The notes under the pieces: generated by a model | Told to the model about the DNA's origin: nothing | Databases searched by the model: none | The model's input: only the letters and a program-made list of their open reading frames with translations | Source: Actinocatenispora rupis | GTDB lineage: Bacteria > Actinomycetota > Actinomycetes > Mycobacteriales > Micromonosporaceae | Reading direction: 5' to 3' | Length of the DNA stretch: 64,000 nucleotides | Assembly: GCF_016861975.1 (NCBI RefSeq) | Contig: NZ_BOMB01000043.1 | Coordinates: 25,086 to 89,085 of the forward strand | Shown here: piece after piece, positions 25,595 to 34,584 of the stretch | Layout of the letters: the number at the start of each line of letters is the position of its first letter | Numbering within the stretch: the stretch's first letter is position 1 | Translations under genes and position numbers: made by a program

Positions 25595-26113
25595 TCAGCG
25601 GGCCGGCCCCGCGGGTGGGCCGGGGCGCGACGGACCGGGGCCGACGGACGGGCGGCCCGCGATCGGCGCCACCGTCGACCCGGCCCGGCGTACGACGGTG
25701 CCGAACAGCCGGTCGTGCCAGGCCCGGCGCCGGCCGTCGGTGAGGACCCCGAGCAGGCCGACCAGCCAGACCGGCGCGATCACCAGCCCCACCAGGGCCC
25801 GTACGGCGGCGCGGAGCGGCCCCAGCGTCGTCCCGTCCGACCGGCAGGTACGCGTGCCCACGAGCAGCGCGCCGATGGTGGCGCCGGACAGCGCCCAGCA
25901 GGCCGCGAAGTACGCCCAGGGCAGCAGGCCGGCGAGCGCGCCGGACAGCGCCACGAGCCACTGCGGGTCGTCGCCGGTCATCTGCCGCCAGATCATCGGC
26001 GGGAGCCCGCTGACCAGCAGTCCCGCCACCGTCAGCAGCAGGCTGTCGGCGGCGAGCCCGGTCAGCCGGGTGGCGAACCCGGCGTACCCGTGACGATCGG
26101 TCGGCAGGGTCAC
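25595..26113 (-). CDS. RDD-family membrane protein
   Basis: The 172-aa product has three or four hydrophobic segments, an Arg in the first (GFATRLTGLAADSLLL) and a late Asp-Arg (RRRAWHDRLFGTVV), the spaced Arg-Asp-Asp pattern of RDD proteins. The GTG overlaps the TGA of the upstream gene (GTGA). The molecular role of the family is mostly unknown, and transport has been proposed. Confidence 0.85.
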   Translation of the reverse strand: MTLPTDRHGYAGFATRLTGLAADSLLLTVAGLLVSGLPPMIWRQMTGDDPQWLVALSGALAGLLPWAYFAACWALSGATIGALLVGTRTCRSDGTTLGPLRAAVRALVGLVIAPVWLVGLLGVLTDGRRRAWHDRLFGTVVRRAGSTVAPIAGRPSVGPGPSRPGPPAGPAR

Positions 26114-26817
26114 GGGCGGCCGCCGAACAGCCGGCGCAGGCCCGACTCGATGCGGTCGTCGGCCAGCCCGGTCGCGTCGCGTACCTGCTCGGCAGCGGCC
26201 GACACGATCCCGCGGCTCTGCTCCCGCACGAGATCGCGTACGGACGGGTCGCGGGTCAGGTCGTCGATGATGATCGGCACCACCCGGTCGCGTACCCGGG
26301 GCAGGACGCCGTCGAGGATGCGCGGCACCACGTCGTCGACGAGCTGCGGCACGGCGCCGTCCAGCAGTACCGGCACGACCTGGCGGCCGGTCCAGCCGAG
26401 CAGCTCGCCGACCCGGTCCGCGACGTACTTCTCGGCGTCGGCGCGGCTCTCCCGCACCACCGTGTCACCGGCGCGCCGGGCCCGGTCCAGCCGGTACCGC
26501 ACAGCGTCGGCCCCCCACTGCGCGCGCGTGGTCAGGAACTGCGGCCGCGGCGCGAACCGGTCCACCGTCCCCACGACGGTGCGCACCGCGTCGGCCGCCT
26601 CGACCCCGCGCCGGCGCACCGCATCAGCCGCTTCCCTGGTACGCCGGCGTGCGGCGGCGTCGGCCTCGACCGCCACGCCCAGCGCGGTGACCAGCGCGCC
26701 GCTGCCCGGCAGCCCGGTGACCTTGAGGCGGTCGGCGGCGAACCCGACGAGTCCGACGGCGAGCCGGCCCACCGACCGGCGCTGTCCGTCGCCCCGCTCC
26801 TGCTCCCTGGCATCCAT
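26110..26817 (-). CDS. Hypothetical helical protein, first gene of the RDD/MFS operon
   Basis: The 235-aa protein is Arg/Asp-rich and mostly helical, with heptad-like Ala/Arg stretches (about 45-80) and a C-terminal half of repeated DGAVPQLVDDVVPRILDGVLP-type motifs that suggest amphipathic helices. There is no signal peptide. The ATG at 26817 was chosen as the first Met with coding bias; no strong ribosome site is seen. Stop and start overlap with the RDD gene. Unrecognised family. Confidence 0.7.
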   Translation of the reverse strand: MDAREQERGDGQRRSVGRLAVGLVGFAADRLKVTGLPGSGALVTALGVAVEADAAARRRTREAADAVRRRGVEAADAVRTVVGTVDRFAPRPQFLTTRAQWGADAVRYRLDRARRAGDTVVRESRADAEKYVADRVGELLGWTGRQVVPVLLDGAVPQLVDDVVPRILDGVLPRVRDRVVPIIIDDLTRDPSVRDLVREQSRGIVSAAAEQVRDATGLADDRIESGLRRLFGGRP

Positions 26818-27102
26818 CTCGGCCCCCCGTCGCGCCGCCGCGGCCAGTCCCCCATGCGGGCATGGGCCTGTGGGCTCCGCACCCGCCGTCCCGGATCCGC
26901 CCCCATGGTGGCAGGGGCCCGCCGACGGCGCCGGCGCGAGCGGCCTCGCTGTTGAGAGTATGCGCCCGGCCGGGCCGCCAGCAGGGGCCAAAGGGTCCAT
27001 CCGACGCCGTACGGTCCGCTCGTGCGACGCGTTCGGCTCAACGGAGCCGTTTCCGGCCGCGCGGGGCGTACCGGCGTGCCGGGACCGCTTCGGGACGGAC
27101 CG

Positions 27103-27608
27103 CTACTCCTCCGGGTTCGGGCCCGACAACCGCCGCCACACCGCGTACGTCTCCGGCGGCGCCGGCAACCGCCCCCGTACGTGCCCGGGAACCTCGGCGC
27201 CGGCCGCCACCGCGTCCACGTACTCCCTGGCGTGGGACGGGGAGAGTCCGGGCGCCGCGGCCCGGACGGCGCGCAGTGCGGCGCGCCGCGACCCGCCCGC
27301 CAGGTCGCCGGTCACCCGCTCGCGCAACGGGTCCGGCGGCGGCACCCCGCGCCCCGCTCCCGGTACTCGTCGATCCACTCGCCGTACGCCAGGTCGGCGG
27401 TGGCGTGCACCTGGTGCAGGCTGCCGTCGATCCCGTCGACCAGCAGGTATCCGGCGCCGACGAGCGCGTTCCGGACATCCCGGGTGCGCGCGTACGCCTC
27501 GCTCTGCGGGACGACCAACCACCCCAACGGATGCGCCTCGGTGCCCACCACCACGAGCGCCGGCGCGTACGGCTGCGCGTTCAGCCCGGCCAGGTATCGC
27601 TCGACCAC
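27103..27608 (-). pseudogene. Frameshifted YrhB-like gene
   Basis: From GTG 27608 the frame reads 85 protein-like residues (VERYLAGL, GWLVVPQSEAYARTRD, GYLLVDGIDGSLHQVHA), resembling YrhB-type immunity-like proteins. The reading then continues in another frame from PPPDPLRERV to a stop at 27103. The switch lies at 27344-27355, among runs of C on the plus strand, so one base has probably been lost or gained. The usual N-terminal helix is also missing: a stop sits 24 bases before the GTG. Either a decayed gene or a base-calling error for the frameshift; the missing 5' end argues for decay. Confidence 0.6.
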
Positions 27609-27617
27609 CGCGACCGC

Positions 27618-27784
27618 CCACGCCCTGGCTCACCGACCGCATCGGCGCGCGGGCGACCGACAGCGAGTTCGTGGTCTTCGGCGGCACCGTACTGCGCGGC
27701 GGCACCGCCGAGGAGCGGGCGCGGTGGGCCGACGTGCACGCCGGACACCGCGCCGGGGCGACCCGCCTCGCCCGTTCGCTCTAG
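27618..27784 (+). pseudogene. 3' remnant of an unidentified gene
   Basis: About 50 codons with strong G/C third-position bias run to a TAG at 27784 (DSEFVVFGGTVLRGG, ARWADVHAGHRAGATRLARSL), but no start precedes them. Upstream of 27618 the bias moves to the opposite strand. The 5' part of this gene seems to have been removed at a junction where the YrhB-like gene also loses its 5' end. Confidence 0.5.
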
Positions 27785-27835
27785 GGAAACCCGTTCGCCC
27801 TTGGGAAAACGGATGCGGCGGCCGGGCGGGCTGGC

Positions 27836-27841
27836 TACGGT
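27836..27841 (+). promoter_or_regulatory. -10 box of a probable leaderless transcript
   Basis: TACGGT is followed by six bases and then the GTG start of the acetyltransferase gene at 27848. This is the spacing of leaderless mRNAs in actinobacteria and explains the lack of a ribosome site. Confidence 0.5.
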
Positions 27842-27847
27842 CCGGGC

Positions 27848-28492
27848 GTGGCCCACACCTATCCTCCGCTCAACGTCGAGATCCGTACGCCGCGGCTGAC
27901 GCTGGCCGGCGCGACCGACGAGTTGCTGGAGCGCCTGGTACCGGTCGTCCGGGCCGGGATCGCCGACGTGGAGCCGTTGCCGTTCGACGACCCGATCTCG
28001 TTCTACGCCGACAGTCCCGAACGGGAATGGCAGTGGCTGCAAAGCATCTGGCGCGGCCGCGGGCGCGTGACCCCGGACGCGTGGCGGCTCTACTTCGCCG
28101 TCCTCGTCGACGGCGAGGCGGTCGGCATGCAGGACCTCACCGCCTCGAACTTCACCCGCTTCGGTACGGTGTCCACCTCCTCGTGGCTGGCGCCCGGCAG
28201 CCGCGGGCGGGGGCTGGGCACGGAGATGCGGGCGGCGATCCTGCACCTGGCGTTCGCCGGGCTGGGCGCGCGCGAGGCCGGCAGCGACGCGTTCGTCGAC
28301 AACGAGGCGTCCAACCGCGTGTCCCGCGGCCTCGGCTACGAGCCGAACGGCACGGACTGGGACACCCGCCGGGGCGAGGCCGCCCGGATCCAGCAGTGGC
28401 GGCTCACCCGGGAGACCTGGGAACGTACCCGCCGCGACGACATCCACCTCAGCGGCGTCCGGGAGTGCCTGCCCGTCCTCGGCATCGGCTGA
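27848..28492 (+). CDS. GNAT-family N-acetyltransferase (RimJ/RimL-like)
   Basis: The 214-aa protein has the acetyl-CoA-binding loop SRGRGLGTEM near 120 and a following helix and strand as in GNAT enzymes. The C-terminal 60 residues are longer than in minimal members and match RimJ/RimL-like proteins acting on protein N-termini or small amines. GTG start, apparently leaderless. No partner gene. Confidence 0.88.
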   Translation: MAHTYPPLNVEIRTPRLTLAGATDELLERLVPVVRAGIADVEPLPFDDPISFYADSPEREWQWLQSIWRGRGRVTPDAWRLYFAVLVDGEAVGMQDLTASNFTRFGTVSTSSWLAPGSRGRGLGTEMRAAILHLAFAGLGAREAGSDAFVDNEASNRVSRGLGYEPNGTDWDTRRGEAARIQQWRLTRETWERTRRDDIHLSGVRECLPVLGIG

Positions 28493-28514
28493 CCGACCGC
28501 CGTCGCGACGTGGC

Positions 28515-28690
28515 TCAGGCCGGGAGGCGGTCCCGGCCGGGCCACGGGTCGCCGACGCGGGCCAGTTCGGCGCGCAGCGCCGCGGCCAGCCGGCGTACCT
28601 CGGCCGGCCGGTCGGGCGCGACGTCGACGCGCTCGTACGGGTCCTGCGCGAGGTCGTACAGGGTGCGGTGGACGCGGCCGTCGGGGGCTT
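28515..28690 (-). pseudogene. C-terminal remnant of a sulfatase gene
   Basis: Reading leftward, the frame gives HRTLYDLAQDPYERVDVA and then an Arg/Ala-rich helix to a stop at 28515. The phrase LYDL-x-x-DPYE followed by a terminal helix is the usual tail of arylsulfatase-type enzymes. The catalytic domain is absent: upstream sequence belongs to the divergent nitroreductase gene. About 55 residues of a protein normally above 450 remain. Confidence 0.6.
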
Positions 28691-28780
28691 GCCGGGATCC
28701 AATCCGCCGCGCACCCGAGCATTCAAGGTGCATTGCGATGCGGCCCCGACGACCCGCCGGGCGGCTGCGAGACTGGGCGG

Positions 28781-29305
28781 GTGGATGCGACGGACGTGGT
28801 GGCGGATCTGGTGGCGCGACCGGTGACCCGCCTGTTCACCGCCGATCCGGTACCGGCCGACGACGTGCTGCGCATGGTGGACGCCGCGCGCTGGACGGGA
28901 TCCGCGCGCAACCGGCAGCCGTGGCGGTTCGTCGCCGTCTCCGATCCGTCGCTGCGGCGCACCCTGTCGACCCTCGGCGCGTACGCGCAGCACCTCGCCG
29001 CGGCGCCCCTCGTCCTGGTGCTCGTGTCCGCCGACGACGGCCGCACCGACACCGAGTACGACCTGGGCCGGGTGACGCAGAGCCTGACGCTGGTCGCCGC
29101 GACCCTCGGGTACGGGAGCTGCCCGGCGACGCTGTTCCCCGCCGCGAACGTGGCCACCGCCCGCGCCGTACTCGGGGTGCCGGACGGGTGGGTTCCGCGG
29201 CACGCGCTCGCGATCGGCCGACCACGGCGCGGCGCGCGACCGACCGGTACCCGTGCGGTGCCGGCCGGCCGGCTGCCGACCGAGGAGCTGCTCACCGTGC
29301 TCTGA
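28781..29305 (+). CDS. Nitroreductase-family FMN flavoprotein
   Basis: The 174-aa protein shows the FMN-binding RNRQPWRF near 38 and a C-terminal IGRPRRGARPT loop, and is short for the family. Such enzymes reduce nitro groups, quinones or act as dehydrogenases with NAD(P)H. GTG 28781 is preferred over a GTG 48 bases upstream because the extra stretch has no coding bias. Single gene. Confidence 0.82.
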   Translation: MDATDVVADLVARPVTRLFTADPVPADDVLRMVDAARWTGSARNRQPWRFVAVSDPSLRRTLSTLGAYAQHLAAAPLVLVLVSADDGRTDTEYDLGRVTQSLTLVAATLGYGSCPATLFPAANVATARAVLGVPDGWVPRHALAIGRPRRGARPTGTRAVPAGRLPTEELLTVL

Positions 29306-29386
29306 CCGCCCGGGATTCCCACCGCTGAGCGGTTTCCGCCGGGTCGTAAGCTTCCGTACGTCCTGCGTCGAGGTACGGGAGGCGCC

Positions 29387-30556
29387 ATGCGGTACCGGCT
29401 GGGGATCGTCGCGCTCGTTGCGGCCGTGTCGGCGACGGCGGGGTGCGCGCAGCACGCGTCGGCCGGCCCCCCGACGATGGACCAGGTCGGCCACACACTC
29501 GCCGGCGACCCGGTGCTGCACTGGACCGGCTCGTGGCACTGGGAGAAGGCCACGATGACCGCCGACCTGCGCACGATGGGCAGCGGCGACGGCGTCGGCA
29601 CGGTCACCGTCGACGGAGTCACCGGGCGGGTGCTGCTCCACGGCGGCCACCTGTTCGTCCACGCCAGCCGCGACTTCTGGCGGAAGACCGGCGAGTCGTC
29701 GACCGACGCGGCCGGGCTCGGCACCCACTGGGTCGACCTCGGCGACCCCAAGCACAGCGCCACTTCCCTGCTGTTCCAAGGGATCTGGCTCGACCAGCTG
29801 GCGCCCCGCCGGCTCGGCGACGCGCTGCGCGGCACCGACGGCGACGCGCCGAGCTGCGTCGCGCCCGGCCAGTACTACACCGGCGACCACACGTGGAAAC
29901 CCGCGCGCGCCGCGACCCAGCCGCGGGGCGTGCCGGCCGGATCGCTGCGGTACACGACGCCGCCGTGGGCGAGCTGCGCGCCCGGCACGTACTGGGTGGC
30001 CCGTCAGGCACCGCACCAGTTGCTGGCGTACGTGGGCGTCGCGCAGCCGGTCGGCACCAACGCCGACGACCACGACAAGGACACCACCGTCACCTCCGAC
30101 CTCGCCGTACGTGCCGGGACCGCCGCGCAGGGCCGCTCGGCGTACGCGGAACTGGCCCGCGACCTGCGCGCGCTGCCCGTCACCGTGCAGGTCCCGTCGA
30201 GCGCCGACGTCGACCTGTCGTCGTACGCGGTGCTGCCCGGGCTGTGCGTCGGCGCCGACTGCGCGCACCTGGACGTCAGCGTCACCGGCTACAACAACTC
30301 CGACCGGCTGACCGTACGGATGGCGGTCGGGGTGTCGGTGGCCGGCGACGGCAAGCCCGGCGGGGAATGCACCGCGACGCTCGGGCCGCTCAAGCCGCGC
30401 ACCCACGCGCGGACCACGTGCTCGGTCACCGATCCCCGGGTCGCCCGGATCTCCGCCGGCAAGTCGTCCGTCGCGTGGTCCGAGTCCGACAACGCCTACC
30501 TGCTGTCCGCCACCGAACCCGTCGACCCCGCCGCCCTCGCCGCCACGGCCCACTAG
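29387..30556 (+). CDS. Secreted lipoprotein of unknown function
   Basis: The 389-aa protein has a lipoprotein signal with lipobox SATAGC (Cys about 20). The mature part is mixed alpha/beta; the first half resembles LolA/LppX-like lipid-binding lipoproteins in its WHWEKATMTADLRTMG and VTVDGVTGRVLLHGG strands, but this is weak. The second half has paired Cys and an immunoglobulin-like pattern. GGGAGG precedes the ATG. Monocistronic. Confidence 0.8.
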   Translation: MRYRLGIVALVAAVSATAGCAQHASAGPPTMDQVGHTLAGDPVLHWTGSWHWEKATMTADLRTMGSGDGVGTVTVDGVTGRVLLHGGHLFVHASRDFWRKTGESSTDAAGLGTHWVDLGDPKHSATSLLFQGIWLDQLAPRRLGDALRGTDGDAPSCVAPGQYYTGDHTWKPARAATQPRGVPAGSLRYTTPPWASCAPGTYWVARQAPHQLLAYVGVAQPVGTNADDHDKDTTVTSDLAVRAGTAAQGRSAYAELARDLRALPVTVQVPSSADVDLSSYAVLPGLCVGADCAHLDVSVTGYNNSDRLTVRMAVGVSVAGDGKPGGECTATLGPLKPRTHARTTCSVTDPRVARISAGKSSVAWSESDNAYLLSATEPVDPAALAATAH

Positions 30557-30585
30557 GCCCCAGATCGCCGCGGTAGAGCCGGAAC

Positions 30586-31521
30586 CTACGACTCGGCGTC
30601 GTCGGCGAGGCGGCGGCGACGGAACTCGCGCGGCGACTCGCCGTACCGGTCCTTGAACGCGGCGGAGAAACACGCCGGTGCCAGGCCGACCCGGTCCGCC
30701 ACCTCCGCCACCGGTACGTCCGCGCGCGCCGGGTCGGCGAGCAGGTCCCGCGCCACCCGCAGCGTCTCGTCCCGGCGCAGGTCCCGGTACGTCGTGCCGG
30801 ACTGCTGGAGCGCCAGCCGTACCTGCCGCGGCGACCAGCGCAACGCCCGCGCCGCGTCGGTCAGCCCGAGCCGGCCGGTCCCCACGTGCTCGCGGACGTA
30901 GCGGCGGACGGTCGCGGCGACCTCGTCCAGGTGGCGCGCCGACGGCCGAATGTCACCGACGAGCAGCATGCACAGCAGCTCCGTCACCCGGTCGCCGACC
31001 GCGTGGAAGTCACGGTCGGGCAGCTCGCCGTGCGCGGTGTGCAGCGCGGTCACCATCGTGTCGACGATCCGTCCCAGGCCGGAACGCAGGTCGAGCAGGG
31101 CGCGCAGCGGCCCCTCCGACCGGACGTTCCGGTCGATGACGGCGCGCGGCACCTGCAGCGCAAGCGCCTCCGACCGCGGGATCGACAGCCAGCACGGCTC
31201 GTCCATCACCATCACCGACGCGTACCCCGGCTCGGCGCGGACGACCGTCTCACCGTGCCGTGTCGCGTACGCACCGGAGCGGGGCAGGACGACCCAGTAG
31301 TGCTCGTCGCCGGGGAAGTCGCGCACCTGCGACGGCGTCCGGTACGCGGTCCGGTCACCGAGCTGCCGCCAGTGCGCCAGCCGGTACGTCGAGGTCTCCT
31401 GGACCTTGATGCTCGCCTGCCACCGCCCCGGATTCAGGTAGTGCTGGTCCATCGGCAGGAAGCCGTAGACCAGATCGGTGAACGTGGCGACGTCGTACGC
31501 CGTCCAGTCGTGGTATCTCAT
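30586..31521 (-). CDS. AraC-family transcriptional regulator
   Basis: The 311-aa protein has an N-terminal AraC-binding-like domain (about 20-190) and a C-terminal double helix-turn-helix (about 205-305: GLTDAARALRWSPRQVRLALQQSG and VAEVADRVGLAPACFSAAFKDRYGESPREFR). The ATG at 31521 has only a weak GGGG site. It is divergent from an SDR gene over a 194-bp spacer, so it probably controls that gene. Confidence 0.9.
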   Translation of the reverse strand: MRYHDWTAYDVATFTDLVYGFLPMDQHYLNPGRWQASIKVQETSTYRLAHWRQLGDRTAYRTPSQVRDFPGDEHYWVVLPRSGAYATRHGETVVRAEPGYASVMVMDEPCWLSIPRSEALALQVPRAVIDRNVRSEGPLRALLDLRSGLGRIVDTMVTALHTAHGELPDRDFHAVGDRVTELLCMLLVGDIRPSARHLDEVAATVRRYVREHVGTGRLGLTDAARALRWSPRQVRLALQQSGTTYRDLRRDETLRVARDLLADPARADVPVAEVADRVGLAPACFSAAFKDRYGESPREFRRRRLADDAES

Positions 31522-31715
31522 GCGCCCCACCCCGATCGCCCGCCGCATCGTACTGCGCCCGACCGGTACGTCGCCCGCCACAAGCGGTGTCGGTTTCGTG
31601 CCGCGTACTTGCGGTCTCCGGCAGAACCGCCCGCCGCGTCTTGCCGCCGCCACCGCACCCCGTGGTACCCAGTGGTGGCCCCGGACGACCGTCGTACCGG
31701 GTGCGGGAGGAGACC

Positions 31716-32480
31716 ATGAGCGAGCTGCTGGCCGACAAGACCGTGCTGGTCACGGGGGCGGCCAACGGGATCGGCGCCGCGTCGGCCGAACGGTTCGCCG
31801 CGCACGGCGCCCGCGTCGTTCTCGTCGACGTCGACGCCGACCACGGCGAGGCGAACGCCGAGGCGATCCGTACGGCCGGCGGCGACGCCACGTTCGTCCG
31901 CGGCGACGTGTCGTCCGCCGCCGACGTCAAGGCGTTCCTCGCCGCCGCCGTCGACCGGTACGGCCGGATCGACGCCGCGCTGAACAACGCCGGCATCGAG
32001 GAGACCGGCACGCCGTTCCACGAGAGCAGCGAGGACGGCTGGGACGCGCTGCACGCCGTGAACCTCAAGGGCGTCTTCCTCTGCATGAAGTACGAGATCC
32101 GGCAGATGCTGGCGCAGGGCGGCGGCACGATCGTCAACATGGCCTCGGTCGCCGGGCTCATCGGCCTCCCGCTCGGCATCGGCACGTACGCGGCGACCAA
32201 GCACGGCGTCGTCGGCCTCACCCGCACGGCCGCCATCGAGTACGCCCGGCAGGGCATCCGGGTCAACGCCGTCTGCCCCGGCGTCGTGCGTACGGCGATG
32301 CTCGACAGCGCCATCAACGCGGGCATGTTCACGCCCGAGGAGGCGGCCGCACTGCACCCGACCGGCGCGCTGCTCAGCCCGCGGGACGTCGCCGAGACCG
32401 CCGCCTGGCTGTGCTCCGACGTGTCCGGCGGGATGACCGGGCAGGCCGTCGCCGTCGACGCCGGCATGACCGCCGGCTGA
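31716..32480 (+). CDS. Classical short-chain dehydrogenase/reductase
   Basis: The 254-aa enzyme has TGAANGIG near 13, NNAG near 90, the catalytic Ser in NMASVAG and YAATK near 157. An Asp after the second strand (VLVDVDAD) indicates NAD rather than NADP. GGAGGAG precedes ATG 31716. Probably oxidises a secondary alcohol or steroid-like substrate under control of the divergent AraC protein. Confidence 0.92.
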   Translation: MSELLADKTVLVTGAANGIGAASAERFAAHGARVVLVDVDADHGEANAEAIRTAGGDATFVRGDVSSAADVKAFLAAAVDRYGRIDAALNNAGIEETGTPFHESSEDGWDALHAVNLKGVFLCMKYEIRQMLAQGGGTIVNMASVAGLIGLPLGIGTYAATKHGVVGLTRTAAIEYARQGIRVNAVCPGVVRTAMLDSAINAGMFTPEEAAALHPTGALLSPRDVAETAAWLCSDVSGGMTGQAVAVDAGMTAG

Positions 32481-32489
32481 CCACGTACT

Positions 32490-32528
32490 CCGGCCGGCCG
32501 GGTCTCCCCCCGTGGCCCGGCCGGCCGG
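32490..32528. terminator. Bidirectional hairpin between SDR and TetR genes
   Basis: Arms 32490-32502 and 32516-32528 (CCGGCCGGCCGGG and complement) pair perfectly over 13 bp around a 13-nt loop. The right arm touches the stop codon of the convergent TetR gene. Confidence 0.75.
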
Positions 32529-33146
32529 TCACCGCCCTCGGCCCGTACGCGGGCTCCGTCGCGGTCGGTGCGGGCGGCCGGTGTCCGCGGTCAGCGTGTC
32601 GCGGAGTTCCGCGACCGCGGCGTCCAGGCAGGCCGCGATGTCCGTCCGCCCCTGCGCGTCGATCCACCGGTCGAAGGCGTTCTGGAACGCGACCGTCGCG
32701 AGCTGCGCCGCCGTACGGGCACGGTCGGCGTCGACGCCGCGGTGGCGCAGCGCGTCGCCGATGGCGGCGGTGACGGCGGCGGTCTTGGTGCGCTCGCGTT
32801 CCTGGAGTTCGGGGCTGGAGGCGATGACGGCACGGCGTTCGGCGGTGCGGTCGAGGTGGTCGACGAGCAGCGTGCCGACCCGGGCGAGCGCGGTCAGGGC
32901 CACGGTCAGCGGGGCGCCGTCGCCCTCGACCGCGCGTACCGCGTCGCCGACGGCGGGGGCCAGCCGTTCCGAGCCGGCGAACAGTACCTCGCGCTTGTCC
33001 GGGAAGTACCGGAAGTAGGAGCGGCGGGTGATGCCGGCCCGCTCGGCGATCTGGGTCACCGTCACGTTGTCGTACCCGTGCTCGGTGCACAGCTCCAGCG
33101 CCGCCCGGGTGAGCCGCTGCGCGGTACCGGGATCCCATCGGGCCAT
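32529..33146 (-). CDS. TetR-family transcriptional regulator
   Basis: The 205-aa repressor has an N-terminal helix-turn-helix (about 28-50, VTQIAERAGITRRSYFRYFPDK) and a variable ligand domain. It is divergent from an NAD-binding oxidoreductase gene. The 101-bp spacer holds two inverted copies of a 19-bp sequence, each on a predicted -35 region, so it probably represses both itself and the neighbour. Confidence 0.92.
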   Translation of the reverse strand: MARWDPGTAQRLTRAALELCTEHGYDNVTVTQIAERAGITRRSYFRYFPDKREVLFAGSERLAPAVGDAVRAVEGDGAPLTVALTALARVGTLLVDHLDRTAERRAVIASSPELQERERTKTAAVTAAIGDALRHRGVDADRARTAAQLATVAFQNAFDRWIDAQGRTDIAACLDAAVAELRDTLTADTGRPHRPRRSPRTGRGR

Positions 33147-33164
33147 GGTCGAACCCTAACAGGT

Positions 33165-33218
33165 GACGTCTCAGTGTGTCATCGGATGCTAGCCTCGGTG
33201 ATGACACAGTGAGACATC
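33165..33218. promoter_or_regulatory. Divergent promoters with paired inverted 19-bp operators
   Basis: The arm at 33165-33183 (GACGTCTCAGTGTGTCATC) is repeated inverted at 33200-33218 with 17 of 19 matches, 16 bp apart. Between them lie back-to-back -10 boxes, TAGCAT on the minus strand (33191-33186) and TAGCCT on the plus strand (33190-33195). Each arm covers one -35. This is a textbook layout for TetR autorepression with co-control of the divergent gene. Confidence 0.72.
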
Positions 33219-33247
33219 GCCGGCGGACGCCCGACACGGAGGAGCCC

Positions 33248-34339
33248 ATGAGCGAGAGCACGCGGAGCGGCGAGGTGTGGATCCTCGGCGCCACCGGCCG
33301 CATCGGCGGTGCCGTCACCACCCGCCTGGCCACCCTCGGGTACGCCGTCGTGCCGGTGGGGCGCGACGGTGAGCGGCTGCGCGCGACGGCGGCCGAGCAC
33401 GGCGTACGGCCGGTCGTCGCCGACACGCCCGACCGCATCGCCGCCGAGATCGCGCGGCGGCGTCCGACCGTGGTCGTCAACACCATCGGCGGATACGCGG
33501 AGACCGCGGTACCGATCGCCCGCGCCTGCCTGCCCGGCGGCCACTACCTGGATCTGGCCGCCGATCTCACCGCCGTACCCCGGCTGCTCGACCTGCACCC
33601 GGACGCCGCCGCGGCGGGCAGCACGCTGGTGACCGGCGCGGGCTTCGGCGTCCTGGCCACCGAGGCGGTCGTGGTCGCACTGTGCGCGGACCGGCCCACC
33701 CCGTCCGCCGTCCGCGTCGACGCCGCGGCGTCGGTCGCCGTCACCGCCGGCCCCCTCGGCCCCGGGTACGCGGCGTCCCTCGTCGACGCGCTGTCCACCG
33801 GTGGCCGCCGGTACGTCGACGGCCGGCTCGTCGCCACGCGGCTCGGCGCCGACCCGCGGCACCTGACCCTGCCCGACGGTCAGACCGTACGGACCGCGGG
33901 CGCGCCGACCGCGGAGCTGCTCGCCGCCCAGCGCGCCAGCGGGGCGCCGACCGTCACCGCGACCTCCGCGCTGGTCCCCGCCTCCCCCGCCGTACGGGCC
34001 GTGCTGCCGCTGGCCGGCCGGTTGCTGTCGCTCGACCCGGTACGGCGGTTCGCGGTCCGCCGGCTGGCCGCCATGACCGTACGGGAGGCGCCCCGCCCGC
34101 GCCGGCACTCCTGGGGGCACGCGGTCGTGACGTGGCCGGACGGTACCCGGCGGGAGGGGTGGCTGCGCGCAGACGACGGCATGGACTTCACCGCGGCGGT
34201 CGCGAGCGAGGTCGCGGTACGGCTCGCCCGGGGCGACGGCAGGCCCGGCGCGTACACCCCGGCGGCGGCGTTCGGTGCCGGGCTGGCGACAGCCGCCGGC
34301 GGCACCCTGCACCTCCCTGACGGCACGCTGATTCCCTGA
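33248..34339 (+). CDS. Saccharopine dehydrogenase-like NAD(P)-binding oxidoreductase
   Basis: The 363-aa protein begins with a Rossmann motif LGATGRIGG (about 14-22), followed by a VVNTIGGYAE strand and an Ala-rich hydrophobic central part. The pattern matches the saccharopine dehydrogenase-like family seen beside TetR genes. The substrate is unknown. GGAGG precedes ATG 33248. Expected to be derepressed when the TetR protein binds its ligand. Confidence 0.8.
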   Translation: MSESTRSGEVWILGATGRIGGAVTTRLATLGYAVVPVGRDGERLRATAAEHGVRPVVADTPDRIAAEIARRRPTVVVNTIGGYAETAVPIARACLPGGHYLDLAADLTAVPRLLDLHPDAAAAGSTLVTGAGFGVLATEAVVVALCADRPTPSAVRVDAAASVAVTAGPLGPGYAASLVDALSTGGRRYVDGRLVATRLGADPRHLTLPDGQTVRTAGAPTAELLAAQRASGAPTVTATSALVPASPAVRAVLPLAGRLLSLDPVRRFAVRRLAAMTVREAPRPRRHSWGHAVVTWPDGTRREGWLRADDGMDFTAAVASEVAVRLARGDGRPGAYTPAAAFGAGLATAAGGTLHLPDGTLIP

Positions 34340-34452
34340 CAGCGCCGGGAAAGCCGCCCCCGGTACGCGGCGGGCCGATCGACGTCACCGGCCGCCGAAG
34401 CTACCGATACCGCCCACCGCAGGACATCGGCAGAAGTACCCAGGTGACGGGT

Positions 34453-34478
34453 TCCACAATGGACCGTCCACAGTGGAC
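34453..34478. promoter_or_regulatory. Tandem palindromes before the oxygenase/Ada cassette
   Basis: TCCACAATGGA (34453-34463) and GTCCACAGTGGAC (34466-34478) lie 14 bp centre to centre, about 110 bp before the oxygenase start. The spacing suggests two dimers on nearly the same face of the helix. A related palindrome ends the cassette at 35993-36007. Confidence 0.45.
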
Positions 34479-34584
34479 TGACAACGGCCCGGACACGAGG
34501 TCCGGAATCCGCTACTCACGTTCCCGCGTACCCGGGCGTCTACGGGGTATGAGCACAGCACGACGCGCGACCACGGGAGCGAGC

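Noticed and set aside
27344..27355. Programmed frameshift in the YrhB-like gene
   Set aside because: No slippery heptamer or downstream structure is evident, and the gene also lacks its 5' end, so decay or base error is more likely.
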